A stretch of 64,000 bases of DNA. Source: Luteococcus sp048595755 (GTDB taxonomy: Bacteria > Actinomycetota > Actinomycetes > Propionibacteriales > Propionibacteriaceae). The translations under genes were made by a program, and so were the position numbers. Shown in pieces: positions 43,268 to 51,320 of this stretch (the first letter of the stretch is position 1; every line of letters starts with the position of its first letter). Where the stretch lies: positions 868,001 through 932,000 of the forward strand of contig NZ_CP184360.1 in NCBI RefSeq assembly GCF_048595755.1, written 5' to 3'. The notes beneath the pieces were generated by a model, which worked only from the letters and a program-made list of their open reading frames with translations, was not told the origin of the DNA and did not search any database.

Positions 43268-43557
43268 CTGACACATCTCGAGTTCCGATGTTGACCAAGT
43301 GGGTTCACGAATGAACAGTCCCAGACCGGGGCAAACAGTAGCTCGGATCAGGGGATTGGTATCGCCTTGGTGTCACGCATCGGATCCCCTCACCCATCAC
43401 GCGTGCGAACTTGACGTTGGTTTCGAGACCATCAGAGTGCCAACCAAGACCTGCACCTCGCTCACGCCGCCCTGGCGTTCGACCTCCAGCAACGTCCGTC
43501 TCTGCGTATTGCGCCCTTGGCAGCGCCGAGTTCGAGAGATTCCTCGGAATCCACGAT

Positions 43558-43597
43558 GTCATCGGGTCGCGTCCTAGGTCATCTGGTCACGTCCTAG
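43558..43597 (+). repeat. Tandem duplication of a 20-bp unit
   Basis: GTCATCGGGTCGCGTCCTAG is followed at once by GTCATCTGGTCACGTCCTAG; two differences in 20. The period is two helical turns. Confidence 0.6.
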
Positions 43598-43829
43598 CCA
43601 CATTGAGCCCACCCACGCTCGGTTATCGAAAGACTGCGGGAGACACCCAAGGAAGCCGGGCACTTGAATCGACTCCCCAGCCTCCGCAAGTCCCCCACGG
43701 CGAGCTGCTGTGGCTGCTGCGTCAAACCCCAGCCAGTGCTGTGAGGATTAAGACATTTACCCCTAGGCCGGGTGCGGCGAGGTGGATCCCATAGGCATCG
43801 TTCCGCCTTTACAAGAACTGCCTTCCCCA

Positions 43830-43843
43830 GTTCCACGTGAAAC
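43830..43843. promoter_or_regulatory. parS site 4
   Basis: GTTCCACGTGAAAC in the gene-free region, 576 bp from site 3 and 568 bp before the MerR gene. Confidence 0.88.
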
Positions 43844-44110
43844 GCCGACCTCCCGATTGCGCCGCAGTGCCTGACAACGGTCGCGAAAGCCGATTTCCAA
43901 GCCCTCTCTCGACTTCCGTGTTCCTCATTGGACGGTTCCAGCTGAGCCGAAGCACGATCGCAGGTACTCGGCCCGGCGTTCAGTCCATATCCAATGGCGT
44001 GATGTTTGCCTGCGTCGGGGACGATGTGCTCGTCTGGTGCCCTCATCAGCGGTAGAAGGGCGAGCCAGCCAGTCACTCCTGGAGCTTGCACTGCTCATGG
44101 CCCCGTCGCG

Positions 44111-44150
44111 CCTGACCCCTCCTGATCCACCCTGACCCCTCCTGACCCCC
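44111..44150 (-). repeat. Four tandem 10-bp CCTGACCCCT-type repeats
   Basis: CCTGACCCCT, CCTGATCCAC, CCTGACCCCT, CCTGACCCCC run head to tail with exact 10-bp period. The minus strand has GGGGG, GGGG, GGG and GGGG runs close enough for a G-quadruplex. An AT-rich block follows immediately (44151-44225). Confidence 0.65.
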
Positions 44151-44397
44151 ATTCATTCGCTCGAGTTTCATTTCTTTGTCGATATATAGTCTTCTCTCTT
44201 TATTTCTCTAATTCTCAATTCTCGACGGGTCGATGAGCCGATTTCTCCCTGACAGGACGGTGATCCACAGGCCAGCCAAGTCGTTCGCTACTCCACGCCA
44301 CCCCGGTCGGGCAGGATCTGCTTGACCCTCCAGCCACTGGAGGCAGCACCGTGGAGGCAACGACGAAGTTCGTCACCACCCAGGAAAGGGATAGACC

Positions 44398-45276
44398 ATG
44401 ATCGGTATCGGCGAGTTCTCCCACGGCACGGGGCTCAGCATCAAGACCTTGCGCTACTACCACGACATCGGCCTTCTGCCGGCCGCCAACGTCGACGAAC
44501 ACAATGGCTACCGTTCCTATCGGGCCGAACAGCTGCAGCACGCCGCGTTGCTGCGCCTCCTGAGAGCGACCGGCATGGGAATCACCCAGATGAAGCAGGC
44601 CCTGACACATCCCCACGACCTGCCCGGCATCCTTGAGGAGCGCCGCAAGGAGCTCGCAGCACAGCGTGAGCTGGAGGACTGGGCGTTGGACCAAGCGCTA
44701 CGTTGGCAACAGCCCATCGGGCTCGACCAGGTGCAGCGGCGCGAATGCCCCGCCCAGCACTGGGTGGGCACCGAAGCCACGATCGACCTCAAGGAGCTCG
44801 GTGAGGATCCCGACGAGAGCGTGGTGGAGCAGCGTTTTGACGTCCTGCAGCATGGCTTCGAGGAGTTGCTGGAGCGCTTGTCCGATCGGGGTGTCGATGC
44901 CCTGGCCGACACCTTCTGGATGAGCTTCGGCAGTGACTCCCGCCAGCCCAACGTGCTGCGCGTCTCCTACTGCTTGCAGACCAAGACCCCCGTACGGCCC
45001 GACATCAACATCGAGGGCGTCGACGTGGTGACCGGTCAGCTCCCGACACGCACCGAAGCCTTCGTCACCACGCCCGTGCCCACGGCCGAGCAACCCACCG
45101 ATGAGGACCTCGTCGCTGCGCGCCTGCCCGGCGGGCCACTGCCTCATCCCACCGGTCTCGCACTGTCACTGGTGGCCGAGCAGGCGGGGGTGGACTCCAC
45201 GCCGGTCCGCCAGCGCACCACGGGCACGCCGGAGCGCCCAGTCATCGAGCACTGCCTGACCCTGTCGGTCCACTGA
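44398..45276 (+). CDS. MerR-family regulator with effector-binding C-terminus
   Basis: A 292-residue regulator. IGEFSHGTGLSIKTLRYYHD and IGLLPAANVDEHNGYRSYRA form the MerR DNA-binding domain, then a coiled coil (LEERRKELAAQRELEDWALD) and a long C-terminal domain with a GyrI-like arrangement (VQRRECPAQHWVGTEATI; LPTRTEAFVTTPVP). No cysteine metal site typical of MerR/CueR, so an organic ligand is likely. It is convergent with jag and lies where rsmG and jag are normally adjacent, so it looks like an insertion. Upstream lie the AT-rich block and a CACCACCC-type leader; AAAGGGA precedes the ATG. Confidence 0.88.
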   Translation: MIGIGEFSHGTGLSIKTLRYYHDIGLLPAANVDEHNGYRSYRAEQLQHAALLRLLRATGMGITQMKQALTHPHDLPGILEERRKELAAQRELEDWALDQALRWQQPIGLDQVQRRECPAQHWVGTEATIDLKELGEDPDESVVEQRFDVLQHGFEELLERLSDRGVDALADTFWMSFGSDSRQPNVLRVSYCLQTKTPVRPDINIEGVDVVTGQLPTRTEAFVTTPVPTAEQPTDEDLVAARLPGGPLPHPTGLALSLVAEQAGVDSTPVRQRTTGTPERPVIEHCLTLSVH

Positions 45277-45293
45277 CCCCATGGCATGACAAA

Positions 45294-45320
45294 GGGGGCC
45301 GGTGCACTGCACCGGCCCCC
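45294..45320. terminator. Terminator hairpin between merR and jag
   Basis: GGGGGCCGGTGCA pairs with TGCACCGGCCCCC (13 bp, 1-base centre). It is fused on its right to a dispersed CCTCGACAGGCTCGG repeat. Confidence 0.7.
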
Positions 45321-45338
45321 TCGACAGGCTCGGGGACC
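45317..45338 (+). repeat. Dispersed CCTCGACAGGCTCGG repeat, copy 2
   Basis: CCCCTCGACAGGCTCGGGGACC overlaps the hairpin end; identical over its whole length to the copy at 58122-58143. Confidence 0.65.
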
Positions 45339-45375
45339 CTGATCCCACGCGGGGATACGTCCCGTCACCACATGG

Positions 45376-45984
45376 TCACTGAGCGGGCAGCACCACGACT
45401 CGACGCTTGGGCTCGACACCCTCCGACTCACTCACCAGGCCGGCCTCGGCAACCGCATCGTGCACGATCTTGCGCTCGAAGGGGTTCATCGGCGCCAGAC
45501 GGACTGCCTCACCCGCCGTCTTCACCTCGGCGATCGCGTCGTGGGCCAGAACTTGAAGCTCCTTGCGGCGACGATCGCGATGACCCGCAATGTCCAGCAT
45601 CAGGCGGCTACGGTGACCGGTCTCGGTCATCACGGCCAGACGGGAGAGCTCCTGCAGGGCATCCAGCACCTCTCCGTCACGCCCCACCAGCGTCTGGTTG
45701 TCGGTCACGATCGAGACGTGGGCGCGGCCGCCCTCCACATAGGTGTCGATGTCACCATCCAGATCGGCGATGTCGAGCAATTCCTCCAGGTAATCGGCTG
45801 CGACATCACCCTCGGTGTCCAGCGGATCCTCCTGGTCATCGTCGTCATCGCTGGATTCGACGGCCGTCTGGTCGGTCTCCTCGGCAGGACCCAGGGCCTG
45901 GTCCTGCTCGGCCATGGCCTCCGATTCGACCGCTTCTTCACTGCTCTGGTTCTCCACCTCGTCGGTGGTGAGCTCCTCGCTCAT
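45376..45984 (-). CDS. jag: Jag/KhpB RNA-binding protein (KH and R3H domains)
   Basis: A 202-residue protein with an acidic disordered N-terminus (residues 1-65, runs of D and E), a KH-type domain (DGDIDTYVEGGRAHVSIVTD and LVGRDGEVLDALQELSRLA with the GxxG-like GRDG) and a C-terminal R3H domain (MNPFERKIVHDAVAE). Jag/KhpB binds RNA and influences cell elongation in several bacteria. It follows yidC on the same strand, 133 bp on. Confidence 0.92.
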   Translation of the reverse strand: MSEELTTDEVENQSSEEAVESEAMAEQDQALGPAEETDQTAVESSDDDDDQEDPLDTEGDVAADYLEELLDIADLDGDIDTYVEGGRAHVSIVTDNQTLVGRDGEVLDALQELSRLAVMTETGHRSRLMLDIAGHRDRRRKELQVLAHDAIAEVKTAGEAVRLAPMNPFERKIVHDAVAEAGLVSESEGVEPKRRVVVLPAQ

Positions 45985-46117
45985 GGTGTTCTCCTCATTG
46001 GAAGGGGAGTGACGCGAACGTCACGAGAAAATCCAAGGGCCCCGCACGCCGCGGGGATCAGGCCACGGGGATGGTTCGCCCACTCGACGGTGACGGGCGA
46101 ACCACCCCGGCCCTGGC

Positions 46118-47254
46118 CTACTTCTTCTTCTTCGTCTTCTTGCGAGCCTGGCGGGGCTGACGCGCGGGCTGCTGACGCTGGACCGTCTGGCGGCCCCCGT
46201 CACTGGTCTTTCGCACCGTCTGGCGCGTCACCTGCTGCCGGGCGACTCCGGGACGAGGAGCGGCGGTGGAACCTCCCTCACCCTCCTGTACGGGCGCAGA
46301 GGCGGGCACGACGACCTTGGCCTGGCGACTCTTCTGACGCTTGGCGCGACGCTCGGCCTCGATCTTGTCGGGATCCTTGCCCTTGGCGCGCATGCGCTCC
46401 TGCCAGTCGATGTGCGCAGGGGTGCCGGGGGTCGGGTTGTTGCGGATCAGGATGAACTGCTGGCCCAGGGTCCACAGATTGGTGGTGAGCCAGTAGACCA
46501 GCACACCGATCGGAATGTAGACACCGCCCACGGCATACATCACCGGGAACATGTACAGCATCATCTTCTGCTGCTGCGCCATCGGCCCGGTCAGGGCCTC
46601 CGGCGGCATGTTCCGGATCATCAGCTCCTTCTGCTGGATGAACAGCACTGCGGTCATCAGGAAGATGAGCACCAGGGCAGTGATCTGGTTGGCACCGAAG
46701 GGGGAGGCGGGCAGGAATCGTCCCGCCAACTGCGCACCACCAACGGTGGCATCGTGCAGCGACTTGACCAGCTCGGGGTTCTGCTTGAAGAAGTGACCCC
46801 GGGGCACGATCGGGTTGCGCGCCGCGCCTTCGAGCACGCGGAACAGGGCCAGGAAGATGGGCATCTGCAGCAGCGCCGGCAGACAGGAGGCCATCGGGTT
46901 GACGCCCTCCTCGCGGTAGAGCTGCATGGTCTCCTGACCCAGCCGTTCCCGGTCATTGGCGTACTTCTCCTGCAGCGCCTTCACCTTGGGCTGGATCAGC
47001 TGCATGTCACGCGAGGAATTGATCTGCTTGACGAACAGCGGGATGAGAAGGGTACGGATCACGATGGTCAGCGAGACGATCGACAGCACCCAGGTGATGC
47101 CGTTGTCATAGCCGAAGATCGGCGACCACAGCTTGTGGAAGAGCACGATCAGTCCGGAGACCGCCCAGTAGATGGGCTGCATGATTGCGCTGCCGAAATC
47201 CATGAAGACGTCCTTCAGTCCGAAGAACAACAGCAGCGTCTGGAGTGGAACCAT
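46118..47254 (-). CDS. yidC: Membrane protein insertase YidC
   Basis: A 378-residue insertase of the Oxa1 family with five membrane segments. WVLSIVSLTIVIRTLLIPLF has the conserved hydrophilic-groove arginine in helix 1 (IRTLLIP), then the coiled hairpin QPKVKALQEKYANDRERL, and GVNPMASCLPALLQMPIFLA. The C-terminal 100 residues are basic and poorly ordered (KTKKKK end), which may bind the ribosome. ATG overlaps the yidD stop (ATGA). Confidence 0.95.
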   Translation of the reverse strand: MVPLQTLLLFFGLKDVFMDFGSAIMQPIYWAVSGLIVLFHKLWSPIFGYDNGITWVLSIVSLTIVIRTLLIPLFVKQINSSRDMQLIQPKVKALQEKYANDRERLGQETMQLYREEGVNPMASCLPALLQMPIFLALFRVLEGAARNPIVPRGHFFKQNPELVKSLHDATVGGAQLAGRFLPASPFGANQITALVLIFLMTAVLFIQQKELMIRNMPPEALTGPMAQQQKMMLYMFPVMYAVGGVYIPIGVLVYWLTTNLWTLGQQFILIRNNPTPGTPAHIDWQERMRAKGKDPDKIEAERRAKRQKSRQAKVVVPASAPVQEGEGGSTAAPRPGVARQQVTRQTVRKTSDGGRQTVQRQQPARQPRQARKKTKKKK

Positions 47255-47601
47255 CAGATTTCACCTCGGGTGTTGTGGGAGTCGTCCGTCGCCGCAGCAA
47301 GGGACCAGTCAGTGGGGTGCTCCTGGGGCTGTTCCCGAGGATCGCGAGCGCGCTCGGCCTGCCGGGCCTGCCATTCGGCGGCCTCGGGAGTGCCGGGAAC
47401 CGGGTCGTATCCGCCCAGCGACCAAGGATTGCAGCGCAGGATGCGCCAGATGGTGAGCAGGGAGCCGACCATGGCTCCCCGGGTCTGCAGTGCTCTGAGG
47501 CCATAGGCCGAGCAGGAGGGGTGGTACTTGCAGACATTGCCGTACAGGGGCGAGATGAGGGCGCGCCAGAACTTCACGAAGGCGATCAGTGGATACCTCA
47601 C
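47254..47601 (-). CDS. yidD: Membrane protein insertion efficiency factor YidD
   Basis: A 115-residue YidD protein. FVKFWRALISPLYGNVCKYH and PSCSAYGLRALQTRGAMVGS hold the family cysteines; WRILRCNPWSLGGYDPVP is the signature end. Most homologues are 70-90 residues; the tail of about 35 residues is polar and extra. Start is GTG 47601, overlapping the rnpA stop (GTGA). Confidence 0.92.
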   Translation of the reverse strand: MRYPLIAFVKFWRALISPLYGNVCKYHPSCSAYGLRALQTRGAMVGSLLTIWRILRCNPWSLGGYDPVPGTPEAAEWQARQAERARDPREQPQEHPTDWSLAAATDDSHNTRGEI

Positions 47602-47966
47602 GGCGCACCCTTCGAAGCGGGATCCGAGCCCAGTTCCAGTCGCTCCACGCAGCGCGACCAGGCTTGGGCCAGATCGGTTGGCAGCCGCTCCGGGTCGGTC
47701 GCTGCCGCGGGAAGTGCCCGCACCACCACGGTCATGCCGGGCGTCTCGGCGAGCAGGGGAAGCACAAGATGCCGCAGGCGACGCTTCACCCGATTTCGGG
47801 TGACTGCGTTGCCCACGGCCTTGGACACAACAAAGCCCACCCGTGAAGGCGGGCTCTGTGTCACGCGTGCGTGCAGGACGAGAGTGGGTTTCGCCGCCCG
47901 GACCCCGCCACGAATGGTTTCGCGGAATTCGGATGCCTGACGCATCCGGGTCTGGGCGGGAAGCAC
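47598..47966 (-). CDS. rnpA: Ribonuclease P protein component
   Basis: A 122-residue basic protein that helps RNase P process pre-tRNA. RVGFVVSKAVGNAVTRNRVK with RRLRHL after it is the RNR signature. GTG 47966. It lies 9 bp after rpmH and overlaps yidD, the universal rpmH-rnpA-yidD-yidC order. Confidence 0.95.
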   Translation of the reverse strand: MLPAQTRMRQASEFRETIRGGVRAAKPTLVLHARVTQSPPSRVGFVVSKAVGNAVTRNRVKRRLRHLVLPLLAETPGMTVVVRALPAAATDPERLPTDLAQAWSRCVERLELGSDPASKGAP

Positions 47967-47975
47967 CCGAACTCG

Positions 47976-48113
47976 TCAGCCGGACAGCTCGGAGCGGCCC
48001 TTGCGACGACGCGCAGCCAGAATGGCGCGACCGGCGCGGGTGCTCATGCGGGCGCGGAAACCATGCGTGCGGCTGCGACGACGGTTGCTGGGCTGGAAAG
48101 TACGCTTGCTCAC
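47976..48113 (-). CDS. rpmH: 50S ribosomal protein L34
   Basis: A 45-residue protein: MSKRTFQPSNRRRSRTHGFR, then ARMSTRAGRAILAARRRKGR, matching L34 throughout. Start is GTG 48113 with GGGAGTAAT upstream on the minus strand. First gene of the leftward operon and divergent from dnaA. Confidence 0.97.
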   Translation of the reverse strand: MSKRTFQPSNRRRSRTHGFRARMSTRAGRAILAARRRKGRSELSG

Positions 48114-48523
48114 GGGGATTACTCCCTTTGTCTTCGAATTGGCGGAACCCGGAACGGATGAACGCCTGAGCAGCATCCATTCCGGCACGGGGAAGTGCAT
48201 CGCCGACGGCCGGCGACTGGTCAACGATACGGGTTGGCCCACCCCCAGGGCAAACCGAGCAGAGCACCAGGAACCTCCACGGGAGTAATTACAACGCTGT
48301 AGTCCAGCCGACACGCCGCTCGGCAAACATTTCGGACGCGCCCAGCTTGCCCGCCCCTGACGACGGAAGTATCGTCTACGGTCCGTGGCCGTGAGTTTTC
48401 CACAGGTTTCTCCGCGGACGGAGTGGCCTGAGTGGTGCGCAGCCCACAGGCTGTGGAAAACTATGTGGATACGGAAAACTCGATTCCAGCCGGGATCAAG
48501 GGCACCTCGAAACCCCAACGAGG
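48114..48523. promoter_or_regulatory. rpmH-dnaA divergent promoter region with DnaA boxes
   Basis: 410 bp without a gene. TTTTCCACA (48396-48404), TGTGGAAAA (48452-48460) and TGTGGATAC (48464-48472) are DnaA-box-like, the last two 12 bp apart. They lie 50-130 bp upstream of dnaA and suit autoregulation or a second DnaA-binding cluster of a bipartite origin. Confidence 0.7.
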
Positions 48524-50026
48524 ATGGCTCCCACGAACGTTCGGGGCGACATGATGGGTGTGACAGTGAGTAGTTCGTCAGATCGTGTGGGCCCCACGGC
48601 CGCAGCCGCTGACGATCCCGCTGCCCAGCTGACCAAGGCGTGGAAGCACATCCAGACCAGCGCGGATGCCCCCAACAAGGCCTGGTTGCGCAACACCAAG
48701 CCGCTCACGATGCACGAATCCACCGTGATGATCGCGGTGCCCAACGAGTTCACCCGGGAACGGATCGAGACCCGGCTTCGCGTCCAGATAGAAGAGGCAC
48801 TGTCGGACTTCTTCCACCGGCAGATGCGTCTGGCCATCACCGTCGAGCCAGACCTGGAACTCAGCCTCGAGGTGCCGGACCGCGACGAGGATCCAGAGGA
48901 GTTCGATCCGGAGCCGGCCCAGTTCATTCCCAAGGCGGATGCCGAGCGCATGCGTCCCGGCCCTGTCTCGACGCCGGCCATCAACACCCCCGATGCGGAT
49001 CGCCTGAACCCGAAGTACACCTTCGAGACCTTCGTCATCGGATCCTCGAACCGTTTCGCGCACGCCGCCGCCGCTGCCGTCTCGGAAGCTCCGGGCAAGA
49101 GCTACAACCCGCTGATGATCTACGGCGAGTCCGGGCTGGGCAAGACCCACCTGCTGCACGCCATCGGTCACTATGTGCGCCACTACTACGACCGGGTCCG
49201 GGTGAAGTACGTCAGCACCGAGGAGCTGACCAATGACTTCATCAATGCGATCAGTGACAACCGCACCGCACAGTTCCGACGCACCTACCGCGACGTCGAC
49301 GTCCTGCTCATCGACGACATCCAGTTCCTGGAATCGAAGATCCAGACGCAGGAGGAGTTCTTCCACACGTTCAACACGCTGCACAATGCGCAGAAGCAGA
49401 TCGTGATGACCTCCGACCGGCCGCCGAAGCTGCTGGAGGCCCTGGAGCCCCGACTGCGCAGCCGCTTCGAGTGGGGCCTGATCACTGACATCCAGCCGCC
49501 GGACCTCGAGACCCGCATCGCCATCCTCAAGCGCATGGCCGCGACGCAGAACCTCACCGCGGGCCCAGAGGTGCTGGAGTTCATCGCGTCGAAGATCCAG
49601 ACCAACATCCGTGAGCTGGAGGGCGCCCTGATCCGCGTCACCGCCTTCGCGAGCCTGCAACGCCAGGAGGTCGACCTCGACCTGGCACAGATCGTGCTCA
49701 AGGACCTGATTCCAGAGGGTCAGGAGGCCGAGGTCACTCCCCAGTTGATCATGAGCGAGACCGCGGCCTACTTCGGGATCAGCATGGATGAGTTGACCGG
49801 CACGTCGCGCACGCATGTGCTGGTGACGGCCCGTCAGATCGCCATGTACCTGTGCCGTGAATTGACCGACATGAGCCTGCCCAAGATCGGCCAGCTCTTC
49901 GGCGGCAAGGACCACACCACGGTGATGCATGCCGACCGCAAGATCCGCGAACTGCTGCGCGAGCGACGCAGCGTCTTCAACCAGGTGACCGAACTCACCA
50001 ACCGGATCAAGCAGCAGGGCCAATAG
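48524..50026 (+). CDS. dnaA: Chromosomal replication initiator DnaA
   Basis: A 500-residue AAA+ initiator. Domain I spans about residues 35-115, followed by an acidic linker (DRDEDPEEFDPEP), the AAA+ core with Walker A GESGLGKTH and Walker B LLIDDIQFLE, and the C-terminal DNA-binding domain with DHTTVMHADRKI, the DnaA signature. In-frame ATG and GTG starts at 48551, 48554 and 48560 are possible; the N-terminal 12 residues are uncertain. oriC is not directly after the gene: a TetR gene intervenes. Confidence 0.96.
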   Translation: MAPTNVRGDMMGVTVSSSSDRVGPTAAAADDPAAQLTKAWKHIQTSADAPNKAWLRNTKPLTMHESTVMIAVPNEFTRERIETRLRVQIEEALSDFFHRQMRLAITVEPDLELSLEVPDRDEDPEEFDPEPAQFIPKADAERMRPGPVSTPAINTPDADRLNPKYTFETFVIGSSNRFAHAAAAAVSEAPGKSYNPLMIYGESGLGKTHLLHAIGHYVRHYYDRVRVKYVSTEELTNDFINAISDNRTAQFRRTYRDVDVLLIDDIQFLESKIQTQEEFFHTFNTLHNAQKQIVMTSDRPPKLLEALEPRLRSRFEWGLITDIQPPDLETRIAILKRMAATQNLTAGPEVLEFIASKIQTNIRELEGALIRVTAFASLQRQEVDLDLAQIVLKDLIPEGQEAEVTPQLIMSETAAYFGISMDELTGTSRTHVLVTARQIAMYLCRELTDMSLPKIGQLFGGKDHTTVMHADRKIRELLRERRSVFNQVTELTNRIKQQGQ

Positions 50027-50086
50027 TCCACAGGGCCAGTCTCAACGGGCCAGTACCCAGCAGGGCCCTCGCGGGCGCGACGGGCC

Positions 50087-50719
50087 TCAGGCCTGGTCGG
50101 CCAGCAGTTCCTCCAACGGCCGCACCAGGATCGCCTCGAGGTAGCTGCGCACGTCGGCAGCCATGTCGACTCCACGGGGATCGTAGAGCCACTGCACCTG
50201 CAGTCCGTCCATCAGCGCAACCAAGGTGCGGGCCGCCGTCTGTGCCGTGATGCCAGGACGCAGCAGTCCCTGCTCCTCGATGACCTCGAAGACCTTGGTC
50301 TGGGAATCGACCAACATCTCATAGCGCAGCGTGAAGTAGGTGTGGGCCGGATGTGACGCGTCGGTCGCCTCCGCCGAGAGCGTGGTGAACAGCTCGACGA
50401 TGCCGCGTCGCTGGGCGTTGTGCTCCACGATGTGCACCATGCCCGCCAGCTGCTCCACCGCAGAGCCCTCGGTCCCATCGGTGTGGAAGCGCTGGCCATC
50501 GTCCTGGTCACGCCGCGCCAGCACCTCGAGCAAGAGGTCTTCCTTGGAGTTGAAGTGGTACAGCAGCCCTGGGTGGGTGATCCCGACGCGGGCGGCGATG
50601 TCACGCAAGGACGTGCCGCGGTAGCCCACCTCGCCGAACAGCTCCACTGCCGCCTGCAGGATCTGCGCCCGCCTGCGGTCGCCCTTGGGGCTCGGCTCGT
50701 GGTGCTCATGTCCGCTCAC
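50087..50719 (-). CDS. TetR-family regulator between dnaA and oriC
   Basis: A 210-residue repressor. TSLRDIAARVGITHPGLLYH with FNSKEDLL after it is a clear TetR helix-turn-helix. The ligand domain spans residues 65-205 with LFTTLSAEATDASHPAHTYF. It converges with dnaA (60 bp between stops) and its promoter lies inside the oriC region. In most actinobacteria dnaA is followed directly by oriC and dnaN. Target unknown; autoregulation inside oriC is plausible. Confidence 0.9.
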   Translation of the reverse strand: MSGHEHHEPSPKGDRRRAQILQAAVELFGEVGYRGTSLRDIAARVGITHPGLLYHFNSKEDLLLEVLARRDQDDGQRFHTDGTEGSAVEQLAGMVHIVEHNAQRRGIVELFTTLSAEATDASHPAHTYFTLRYEMLVDSQTKVFEVIEEQGLLRPGITAQTAARTLVALMDGLQVQWLYDPRGVDMAADVRSYLEAILVRPLEELLADQA

Positions 50720-51320
50720 GCTTGATCACTCCTGATTGCATCGGGATCGACTGGCCCTGAAATCGACTGGTCCAGTATCCACGGGTCGGGTGTCGACCCA
50801 GCCAGTATCGACGTGACCCCATCGACAGTCCACATGTGGTGCCGCTGCGAGCGCCGGCAGCCTCGATGAGCGGGCGACGCGAGTTGTGCACAATCCACAG
50901 GCAGCCTGTGGATAACTGTGGACAACTCGGGCGCCTCCTGTGGGGTGGCGGTGGACGGTGGAAAACCCGATAGTGACCGATCCACAACCGTCCCCAAGCC
51001 CTTGACAGCTTGTCCACAGCCCGAAAATCTCGTCAAAACCGATCTGGCAAGCGGTGACGTCGGTTATCCACAGGTTCCACAGAAGTGATGACGATGACGG
51101 CAATACATATCTCTCCAAGGTCTTCAAAGCACGACCGCCCCCAATCTGTGGACAAGTGCGGACTCGAGCACACGACCCTCAACCAGCACCAGAGGGCTGG
51201 AGGACGAGACCTGTCTTCCCCAGTGGTTGGTGGATATGATGCCCACGCCGTCAACTGACAGCCTGCAAGGTGTGCCGGGGCGGATGAGACCATGAACAAC
51301 CTGCATCCGAAGGGGACGCC
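50720..51320. other. Probable oriC
   Basis: 601 bp without a gene upstream of dnaN. DnaA boxes: TGTGGATAA 50907-50915 (perfect), TGTGGACAA 50917-50925, TTGTCCACA 51010-51018, TTATCCACA 51064-51072 (perfect), TGTGGACAA 51147-51155, and weaker TTGTGCACA 50884-50892. The stretch around 51083-51120 is the least GC-rich and is a candidate unwinding site. The left third also carries the TetR promoter. Confidence 0.85.

Larger units (their letters stand above)
43201..44397. other. 1.2-kb gene-free region with parS sites and repeats
   Basis: No open frame here has protein-like composition, and I find no rRNA, tRNA or known structured RNA. It contains two parS sites (43254 and 43830), a 20-bp tandem duplication (43558-43597), C-rich 10-bp repeats (44111-44150) and an AT-rich block (about 44151-44225). 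It may be a centromere-like loading zone or a decayed insertion. Confidence 0.55.

Noticed and set aside
43411..44091. Short overlapping frames in the gene-free region on both strands
   Set aside because: Composition is not protein-like, none has a ribosome site or -10 box at the right place, and no motif is seen.
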